DNA of 41,134 bases, from contig CAZZBK010000035.1 in the NCBI GenBank assembly GCA_964652155.1, positions 1 through 41,134 on the forward strand, written 5' to 3'. The notes below the pieces were generated by a model. That model saw only the letters and a list, made by a program, of their open reading frames with translations. It searched no databases and was not told the DNA's origin. The stretch comes from CAZZBK01 sp964652155 (lineage in GTDB: Bacteria > Planctomycetota > Planctomycetia > Pirellulales > PNKZ01). The stretch's first letter is position 1, and every line of letters starts with the position of its first letter. Positions 34,277-41,134 of the stretch are shown here, piece by piece. The position numbers and the translations under genes are program-made.

Positions 34277-34522
34277 TCAATAGTGAGGAGGCTTGTCGTC
34301 TTCGAGCGTGCGCGGCTCGGTCACATGCTGCGAGACGATTTCCAACTCGTTGGCCATTCGGGACCAGCGTGTTTCGAGGCGTTCGAGCCGCTGCTGTTGG
34401 TTGAGTACCACCTCGTTGAGCTCCTGGAGCACGCGATCGAGGTGCGTCATTAACTCTTCCATCGCGACGAGCCGACGCTCCAGTGGATGTTCATCGGACG
34501 GTGCTGGTGGGGGGACGCTCAT
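34277..34522 (-). CDS. slyX: SlyX-family protein
   Basis: 81 residues: a coiled-coil body (RLVAMEELMTHLDRVLQELNEVVLNQQQRLERLETRWSRMANEL) and the C-terminal PPHY that marks the SlyX family. The function of SlyX is not established. It stands alone between two other genes. Confidence 0.9.
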   Translation of the reverse strand: MSVPPPAPSDEHPLERRLVAMEELMTHLDRVLQELNEVVLNQQQRLERLETRWSRMANELEIVSQHVTEPRTLEDDKPPHY

Positions 34523-34594
34523 GGTGGATGATTATACCAGGATAAACAGCTTGTTTCACAATCCAATGTGCCGTGTCGAACTCACTCCGCGTCG

Positions 34595-35350
34595 CTACCG
34601 CATATACCGGCCGCCGTTGATGTCGATGATCGAGCCGGTCATAAAGCTCGCGGCGTCACTCGCCAAGAACACGACCGCCTGAGCCACTTCGTCGGCGGTG
34701 CTGTTGCGGCCGAGCGGTGTCTGGCGGCGATAGTCTTCCATCCGCTCGGGCGTGCTAAACACCTCGTGATGCCGGGTCTCGACCACGCCGGGCATGATCG
34801 CGTTGGCCCGGACGTGCGGGGCCAGCTCGCGTGACAACGTGCGGGTAAGCACCAGCAGCGCCCCTTTGGCAGCCGCGTAGGCCCCGGCCCCCCCTGCCCC
34901 ACCGGTCTGCACCGAGAGGGACAGATTGTTGATGATGCTGCCGTGGCCCGAGACGCGCAGATGCGGGATAGCCCGACGGGTGACGAAGAACGCACTGGTC
35001 GCGTTGACCTCGAATGCCTTGCGCCAATGTTCGGTCGTGCAATGCTCGATGCTCAATCGCTCAAGCGGCGCGCCGGCATTGTTGAACAGAATATCGAGCC
35101 GGCCCAGCGCGCTGTGCAAGCGATCGACGACGCTGTTGGCGGCCGCTTCGTCGGTCAGATCGGCTCTCAGCAGCACGCCGCGCGCCCCGACCTGTTCGAC
35201 GAGTCGCAGCGTCTCGCGGGCCTCGGCCTCGCTCGTGTGGTAGTGGATGCCGATGCTCGCGCCGCACTGGGCAAGCGCGACCGCCGAGGCGCGGCCGATT
35301 CCGACTCCGCCGCCGGTGACGAGCGCGACACGTTGCGTGAGGTTGTGCAT
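34595..35350 (-). CDS. Short-chain dehydrogenase/reductase
   Basis: 251 residues. Rossmann motif TGGGVGIG (12-19), NNAG, the catalytic YAAAK, and the C-terminal FLASDAASFMTGSIIDINGGRYMR, standard for classical SDRs of the FabG type. The substrate is unknown. It lies 111 bases downstream of leuA in the same direction, with a GGGGTGT tandem repeat between them. Confidence 0.92.
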   Translation of the reverse strand: MHNLTQRVALVTGGGVGIGRASAVALAQCGASIGIHYHTSEAEARETLRLVEQVGARGVLLRADLTDEAAANSVVDRLHSALGRLDILFNNAGAPLERLSIEHCTTEHWRKAFEVNATSAFFVTRRAIPHLRVSGHGSIINNLSLSVQTGGAGGAGAYAAAKGALLVLTRTLSRELAPHVRANAIMPGVVETRHHEVFSTPERMEDYRRQTPLGRNSTADEVAQAVVFLASDAASFMTGSIIDINGGRYMR

Positions 35351-35356
35351 GGCAGC

Positions 35357-35390
35357 GGGGTGTGGGGTGTGGGGTGTGGGGTGTGGGGTG
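35357..35390 (+). repeat. GGGGTGT tandem repeat
   Basis: The 7-base unit GGGGTGT occurs in near five perfect copies, just before the SDR start and after the leuA stop. The G-rich plus strand could form a quadruplex, which would lie on the non-coding side for the minus-strand genes. Confidence 0.85.
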
Positions 35391-35461
35391 GAGGAACAAA
35401 TTGATCGCGTCAGCGTTACTCCTCCACCCCCCTGCCCCTCTGCTCCTCTACCTGCTTCCGG

Positions 35462-37045
<1,584 letters not shown>

Positions 37046-37127
37046 GATGGGCTCCAGAGGAAAGAAAGTTGGCAGTCGACAGAGGGCAGTAGGCAGTTAA
37101 GGACGGCGGAAATACAATTCAGGCAAT

Positions 37128-37164
37128 AAAAAAACCCTAGGGCCGTTCGAGGGACCCTAGGGTT
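37128..37164 (-). terminator. leuA attenuator terminator hairpin
   Basis: On the minus strand AACCCTAGGG (37164-37155) pairs with CCCTAGGGTT (37142-37133), a 10-bp stem with a 12-base loop, followed by seven U in a row (37134-37128). It ends 82 bases before the leuA ATG. Its 5' arm is also part of the 12-bp antiterminator, so the two folds exclude each other. Confidence 0.92.
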
Positions 37165-37203
37165 CGTGTTGTTCGTGCAGAATTTTTCCAGACGAACCCT
37201 AGG
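37156..37203 (-). promoter_or_regulatory. leuA antiterminator
   Basis: CCTAGGGTTCGT (37203-37192) is exactly complementary to ACGAACCCTAGG (37167-37156), 12 bp without mismatch. The first arm covers the leader-peptide stop codon at 37199-37201, so a ribosome reaching the stop would block it. The second arm overlaps the terminator stem. Confidence 0.88.
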
Positions 37204-37267
37204 TCCTGCGGAGCGTAAGGCCCAGCAGGTCACCGCACAGCAGCAGCGGTAACAGGTTCATCGACAT
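37199..37267 (-). CDS. leuL: Leucine leader peptide of the leuA attenuator
   Basis: 22 codons from ATG 37267 to TAG 37199. The first two are MS; codons 3-19 read MNLLPLLLCGDLLGLTL and it ends in RRT. Nine of 22 codons are leucine, in clusters of two and three, using CTG, TTA, CTT and CTC. AGGTGG ends 7 bases before the ATG. In leucine shortage a ribosome would stall on these codons and leave the antiterminator free; with enough leucine it reaches the stop and the terminator forms. ATG 37261 is an in-frame alternative start; ATG 37274 opens another frame (MNDVDEPV) with poor Shine-Dalgarno spacing. Confidence 0.88.
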   Translation of the reverse strand: MSMNLLPLLLCGDLLGLTLRRT

Positions 37268-37319
37268 CGTTCATCCACCTCAATGGTATCGTCGACCGAG
37301 ACGCTCGGCCAACATTAGG

Positions 37320-37348
37320 ACTCTAGCCAACGATTCTGCTCAGGTCAA
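37320..37348 (-). promoter_or_regulatory. leuA promoter, sigma70-like
   Basis: -35 TTGACC (37348-37343), 17-base spacer, -10 TAGAGT (37325-37320) on the minus strand. The spacing is ideal and both boxes differ little from consensus. Transcription would start near 37313-37316, about 46 bases before the leader ATG. Confidence 0.72.
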
Positions 37349-37606
37349 GCGCAGCGTCTCCGGCCAGGCGATCTCGGCGGAATAATTGTCCTCATCGGGC
37401 CCTTTTCCTGTGTTGGCCCTGACAACCCTTTGTGGTGCTGCTCGCATCGTTCACGACACGAGGGCCTTCGCGAGAACCCTGCAAGGCTATCCCCCGGACC
37501 ATGGCCGAATCGACTTGCATTGCCAAGTGTGCTATCCGATGATAAGTAACTGCCTACCGTGCATTGCTTTGCATCCCCCGCCCACCTCGTTGCGAGAACC
37601 CTCATT

Positions 37607-38221
37607 ATGCAACTATTACGTCGCGCACTGCTCGTTTTACTTGTCAGCTTGTTTGTGCCAGGACTGGCCCGTGCGGCCGATGTGGCTGAGGGGTTCGTGT
37701 CGATGTTCAACGGCAAGGATTTCAGCGGCTGGCGTTTTGGCGAGGAGACACCTACGCCCGCCACGCTCCCGGCCAACTGGAAGGTCGAGGACGGCGTGAT
37801 CAAGCTCTCGGGGGGCGGCAGCCCGCACTTGGCAAGCATGAAAGACTATGGCGATTTCGAGATGACCTTCGAGTGGCGCAGCGCCAAGCCGGGCGGCTAC
37901 AACAGCGGGTTCTACATCCGTAGCAATCGCAAGGTGGGTAACAATCAGATCAACTTGGCCAAGGGGAACGAAGGTAACTTCATCGGTGGCAAAGTCACCG
38001 GTGCCAAGCCTGTGCCCGACTTGCAAAAGCCGGCCACCGAGTGGAACACCTGGCGTGTGCGGGCTGTTGGCGACAAAGTCTCGTTCTGGTGCAATGGCAA
38101 GCTGGCCTGGGAAGCGACGGGTTTGACGCCTGCCCGCGGCTACATCGGCCTGCAAGCCGAAGGGGCCGCGATGGAGTATCGCAACTTTCAGATCAAAGAG
38201 TTGGACGGCACAACAAAATGA
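37607..38221 (+). CDS. Exported DUF1080 (3-keto-disaccharide hydrolase-like) protein
   Basis: 204 residues from ATG 37607. Signal peptide RRALLVLLVSLFVPGLARAA. Domain: EGFVSMFNGKDFSGWRFGEE, NWKVEDGVIKL, GDFEMTFEWRSAKPGGYNSGFYIRS, NTWRVRAVGDKVSFWCNGKLAWE and GYIGLQAEGAAMEYRNFQIKEL, the full concanavalin-like DUF1080 fold of about 190 residues. It acts outside the cytoplasm, on sugars or glycans by family. A DUF1080 domain alone, with no fusion. Confidence 0.93.
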   Translation: MQLLRRALLVLLVSLFVPGLARAADVAEGFVSMFNGKDFSGWRFGEETPTPATLPANWKVEDGVIKLSGGGSPHLASMKDYGDFEMTFEWRSAKPGGYNSGFYIRSNRKVGNNQINLAKGNEGNFIGGKVTGAKPVPDLQKPATEWNTWRVRAVGDKVSFWCNGKLAWEATGLTPARGYIGLQAEGAAMEYRNFQIKELDGTTK

Positions 38222-38266
38222 AGAGCGGCGAGTGAGAACCGGCTAGGGGACTTGCATCACGCCGTC

Positions 38267-38294
38267 ATAGCCGGTCCGTCTCGGACCGGACGTG
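38267..38294 (+). repeat. Intergenic palindromic repeat, family B
   Basis: ATAGCCGGTCCGTCTCGGAC and on, with the CCGGTCCG / CGGACCGG stem; the sequence matches 25325-25351 closely. It lies between the DUF1080 and WD40 genes. Confidence 0.75.
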
Positions 38295-38356
38295 AACGCG
38301 TTCTGCTGTCTTCGATCATTTTGTTAGTCGCAACAGTCAAGTGAAGGAGAGCCAGG

Positions 38357-39505
38357 ATGCCCGATCCTAAAGCTGCTGCCGCTGCGGCTCCGCAAGAGTG
38401 GACGGTCATTAAGACCGAGCGGCAAATGTCGCTCGTGCGTTTTAGTCCCTGCGGTAAATTCATCGCCGCCTCGGGCCGCGATGGTGAGATCCACCGCTGG
38501 GAGATCATCACGCCTCCGCCTCCGATGGAAGACCCGATCGCGGCGGCCGACGTCCAGAACAAGGCCAAAAAGCCGCCGGCCAAACCAGTCCAGCCGACGT
38601 TGCCCGAACTGCCCGTCATGAAAGGGCACAACGGCTGGGTGACGAACTTGATGTTTTTATCGCACGCACCGCAACTCGTCTCGTGCGACAGTTACGGCGA
38701 GATCGTCTGCTGGCCCTATCTCGACAAGGAGCCCAAGCCGGCTTGGAAAATCTCCGCAGCTCACGACGGCTGGATTCGTCAGCTCGCCCTGAGTCCCGAC
38801 GGCAAGACGCTCGTTAGTTGCGGCCGAGATCAGAAGGTTTGCCTCTGGTCGACGACCGATGGCAAAAAGCTGGGCGAACTCGTCGGCCATCACGAAGACG
38901 TGCATAGCGTGGCCTTTCATCCCGACGGCAAGTCGTTGGTCTCGGGCGACCTGCGGGGCGTGGTCAAACAATGGGACCTAGCGACGAACAAGTCGACGCG
39001 CACGTTCGACGCCGGTGTGATGTTCAAGCTCGATCGGCTGCAAGACGTTGGCGGCGTGCGCGTGCTGCGGTTCGATGCGGCCGGCAAGATATTGGCGATC
39101 GGAGGCGCACGACCCGAGGGGGGCGGCTTCGTCACCGGTACTCCCGTGCTGATCCTGGTCGACTGGGCCACGGGCAAGGCCGCCGCGCCACTCGATGTGG
39201 GGACGAAACAAGACGTTTACCTGCTCGATTTGGTGCATCACCGTGACGGTTACTTGATGGGGGTCACGAGCGGTCAGCCCGGCAACGGACAGGTGTTCTT
39301 CCTGCGCCCAGGTGAGTCGCAGCCGTTCTTCACGAAGAAGCTGGCCAACTGTCACAGCATCGACATTCACCCCAGCGGCAATCGCTTTGCGGTGATCGCC
39401 AACGCCGGGGTGTTTGGCCAGGGGGAGCAGAATAACGCCCGCAAGAACGGCTACCCCGGCAACTACTCGCCGATTCACATTTTCGATCTGCCGCAAGGGA
39501 CGTAA
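38357..39505 (+). CDS. WD40-repeat protein
   Basis: 382 residues without a signal peptide. At least five WD-like blades: LVRFSPCGKFIAASGRDGEIHRWEI, GWVTNLMFLSHAPQLVSCDSYGEIVCW, GWIRQLALSPDGKTLVSCGRDQKVCLWS, DVHSVAFHPDGKSLVSGDLRGVVKQWD and VRVLRFDAAGKILAIGGA. A Pro/Lys-rich insert (PPPPMEDPIAAADVQNKAKKPPAKPVQP) interrupts the first two. It is a likely protein-interaction scaffold, partner unknown. AGGAGA precedes the ATG. Confidence 0.92.
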   Translation: MPDPKAAAAAAPQEWTVIKTERQMSLVRFSPCGKFIAASGRDGEIHRWEIITPPPPMEDPIAAADVQNKAKKPPAKPVQPTLPELPVMKGHNGWVTNLMFLSHAPQLVSCDSYGEIVCWPYLDKEPKPAWKISAAHDGWIRQLALSPDGKTLVSCGRDQKVCLWSTTDGKKLGELVGHHEDVHSVAFHPDGKSLVSGDLRGVVKQWDLATNKSTRTFDAGVMFKLDRLQDVGGVRVLRFDAAGKILAIGGARPEGGGFVTGTPVLILVDWATGKAAAPLDVGTKQDVYLLDLVHHRDGYLMGVTSGQPGNGQVFFLRPGESQPFFTKKLANCHSIDIHPSGNRFAVIANAGVFGQGEQNNARKNGYPGNYSPIHIFDLPQGT

Positions 39506-39531
39506 CGTTACCGTTGCGGTTTAACGTTACG
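39501..39531. terminator. Symmetric hairpin between convergent genes
   Basis: CGTAACGTTA (39501-39510) and TAACGTTACG (39522-39531) pair perfectly across an 11-base loop. The stop codon of the WD40 gene (39503-39505) and that of the opposite gene (39527-39529) lie in the two arms. No U-tract follows on either side, so its role as a bidirectional terminator is only likely. Confidence 0.5.
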
Positions 39532-39814
39532 ACGATCGAGTGTAACTTCGGACCGTTGTGCGGTATGAGATGATCGCAGCAGTGAGTGCGAGAGAAATTG
39601 CAATGACGATCATGATAAGCAAGGTAGGCAGGCCGTAAATATCAGGCAGAATTGCGAACGGCAATAGCACAATCGACAGGACGAGGGTCGCTCCCACAAA
39701 CACGAACATCGCTCCAAAAATCGCCCGCAACCATTGTGAGAGAGACATTCCTGTTTGAGATGTCTCTCTCGGTGATTGAAATGGATTCTCGGCTTCCATT
39801 TGTAATTGGCTCAC
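39527..39814 (-). CDS. Small two-helix membrane protein, function unknown
   Basis: 95 residues. The start MSQLQMEAENPFQSPRE is the NPF/NPY-type start of planctomycete membrane proteins. Two hydrophobic helices: AIFGAMFVFVGATLVLSIVLLPFAIL and GLPTLLIMIVIAISLALTAAIISY. Its ATG overlaps the stop of the 417-residue protein by four bases (39811-39814), so they are co-translated. Confidence 0.8.
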   Translation of the reverse strand: MSQLQMEAENPFQSPRETSQTGMSLSQWLRAIFGAMFVFVGATLVLSIVLLPFAILPDIYGLPTLLIMIVIAISLALTAAIISYRTTVRSYTRSS

Positions 39815-41064
39815 GAGGCTGCCGGTGCATCACTCGGCGGCGTCTCGTTGCGAGGCGCGAGGGGCACGCCGTTCGCATCGGGCTGGAGGGTCGGCAGTGT
39901 GTACTCTTGCGGCGGCTTGTCGAAGTAAATCTGATCGAGCTCCGCGCCGTCGGCATCGCGCCGCAGCAGCAAATAGATCGCCGTCGAAGCGGTCCAGAAA
40001 TAGCTCATTCCAAAACCGAGCGCGACGACTCGCACGCAACCGTTCCAAAACGCGATCGCCTTCACGGCCAACGGCGCTGAACCACTGGGCCACACGCCCC
40101 CGGCGTGCAACTCGCCGAAGATCCGTTCGTTGCCCGCTCCCCAGCTGACGAGCCAAGCGGTGAGAAACACGACCGCCTGGGCAAAGTAACCCACCAGAAT
40201 CGCGCCGAGCGCGCTGATCAGCGTGGCCACGACGGCATAGAGCAGATAGTGCAACGGCCGCTGATGGACATACGAGTACGCTCGACTCACGGCATCGAAG
40301 CTATCGGTCCCCTCGCTGCTAATGGCGGGGGCCATGAGTGGCCAGCCGAACAGCAAGCCGAGCAGGAACAGCGTGCCAAGCAGTCCGACGCCGAGTGCGA
40401 GGGGCCACGCGATCGCCACGACGGTAGCGCCCATGTCGCTGCGCATGATCGCGCCGGCGATGACGAGCGGGATCGAGATAAAGGCCAGCGCGATGAGCGG
40501 AAAGAGCGGGGCGGCCAGGTAGCTGCCGAAGCGTTGCCGCGTGAACCGCAGCGCGTCGCGCACGCCGATCGACTCCTCGCGTCCCAGGTTCATGGCGGCC
40601 ATGCGCGTCAGCGCGCCACCAAAGACCGCCGAGACCAGCACGCCCCAAATCGTACAGGCGAGCAGGAACAAACAGCGGACGCCGCTCACCCCCTCGGCGA
40701 ACATCTGCCGCACCGGCGCGCTCAACTGCTCCCAGAGCGTCACATAAGGCCAAGTGGCCTCACGAGCCAAATGCGGACCCATGATGGAACCGGTCCACAG
40801 CCCGGAGGTGTCTGAGGTCGGGTCCCCTTTCCAAGGGCAACTCTGATAGGCGGCCACGAGCGGTCGCACATCGGGATGATTCGAAAACAGCGATGCGATC
40901 AGCCACCAGCCAAACATCAGCGCCAGCCAGCCGAGCGTGCCGAGCAACAGCATGCGGACTCTCAGCGCCAATCGCAGCGTGGCCAGCAATCGCCAGGCCG
41001 GCAACACATCGCGCCAAGCAATCTCGCGCAGTGTCAAACGTTCTCGGTTCGTGGGTTCACTCAT
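39811..41064 (-). CDS. Polytopic membrane protein, planctomycete-type, function unknown
   Basis: 417 residues with about seven to eight helices, e.g. LLGTLGWLALMFGWWLIASLF, CLFLLACTIWGVLVSAVFGGAL, LAFISIPLVIAGAIM, GLLGTLFLLGLLFGWPLMAPAISSEG and VVATLISALGAILVGYFAQAVVFLTAWLVSW. A Pro-rich cytoplasmic tail (YFDKPPQEYTLPTLQPDANGVPLAPRNE) ends it. The conserved stretch TRMAAMNLGREESIGVRDALRFT may be a cytoplasmic loop. No family name can be given. It is followed at once by a small membrane protein (ATGA overlap). Confidence 0.82.
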   Translation of the reverse strand: MSEPTNRERLTLREIAWRDVLPAWRLLATLRLALRVRMLLLGTLGWLALMFGWWLIASLFSNHPDVRPLVAAYQSCPWKGDPTSDTSGLWTGSIMGPHLAREATWPYVTLWEQLSAPVRQMFAEGVSGVRCLFLLACTIWGVLVSAVFGGALTRMAAMNLGREESIGVRDALRFTRQRFGSYLAAPLFPLIALAFISIPLVIAGAIMRSDMGATVVAIAWPLALGVGLLGTLFLLGLLFGWPLMAPAISSEGTDSFDAVSRAYSYVHQRPLHYLLYAVVATLISALGAILVGYFAQAVVFLTAWLVSWGAGNERIFGELHAGGVWPSGSAPLAVKAIAFWNGCVRVVALGFGMSYFWTASTAIYLLLRRDADGAELDQIYFDKPPQEYTLPTLQPDANGVPLAPRNETPPSDAPAAS

Positions 41065-41108
41065 GCGAGAGAGTATAGCGAGCCGCTTTCAAAGCCGAAA
41101 GCTCTTTG

Positions 41109-41134
41109 CCCAAGCCGTCGGCTTTGCCGACGGT
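41109..41134 (-). repeat. Intergenic palindromic repeat, family C, at window end
   Basis: CCCAAGCCGTCGGCTTTGCC is the reverse orientation of the family C unit, reaching the window edge. Confidence 0.55.

Overview
The window looks like chromosomal DNA from a GC-rich planctomycete, probably of the Pirellulales type. The reasons are protein families: a DUF1549/DUF1553 plus DUF1501 pair, a DUF1080 (3-keto-disaccharide hydrolase) protein, an ECF sigma factor followed by a giant Ser/Thr kinase, WD40 and TPR proteins with signal peptides, lamin-tail and DUF2135-like proteins, and many membrane-anchored proteins of unknown function. No tRNA, rRNA, CRISPR array, transposase or phage gene was seen. Three families of short intergenic palindromic repeats are scattered through the window.

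Layout. 1-514 (-): truncated, exported protein-L-isoaspartate methyltransferase. 673-3426 (+): TIGR03960-type radical SAM protein and a Cof-type HAD phosphatase. 3584-10599 (+): ECF sigma factor and a 2082-residue membrane-spanning kinase with an anti-sigma-like zinc motif at its N-terminus and, beyond the membrane, two LamG-like domains, a leucine-rich repeat and two FGE-sulfatase-fold domains. 10696-11523 (-): anchored DUF2135-like protein. 11947-19412 (+): a tight run of TPR/metallopeptidase protein, MazG-like protein, large membrane protein, ABC ATPase, small membrane protein and Aat. 19420-20255 (+): a zeta-toxin-like kinase overlapping a small acidic partner, with AT-richer sequence suggesting transfer. 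20267-21361 (-): RlmN. 21714-25318 (+): membrane protein, lipase-like hydrolase, LOG-family protein, TPR protein, lamin-tail protein. 25430-25888 (-): CopZ-like Fe-S/zinc protein. 26332-28505 (+): orphan NarL-type regulator and an enolase-superfamily enzyme. 28546-32938 (-): winged-helix/TPR regulator, DUF1501, DUF1549/DUF1553. 33069-34250 (+): polytopic membrane protein. 34277-37045 (-): SlyX, SDR oxidoreductase, 2-isopropylmalate synthase. 37607-39505 (+): DUF1080 and WD40 proteins. 39527-41064 (-): two membrane proteins.

The strongest non-obvious signal lies upstream of leuA on the minus strand (37128-37348). In order it holds a sigma70-like promoter, a 22-codon leader ORF with nine leucine codons and a well-placed Shine-Dalgarno, a 12-bp perfect antiterminator overlapping the leader stop codon, and a 10-bp-stem terminator with a 7-U tract. 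Together these form a complete leucine-responsive transcription attenuator of the classical kind. It is too short for ordinary gene callers.
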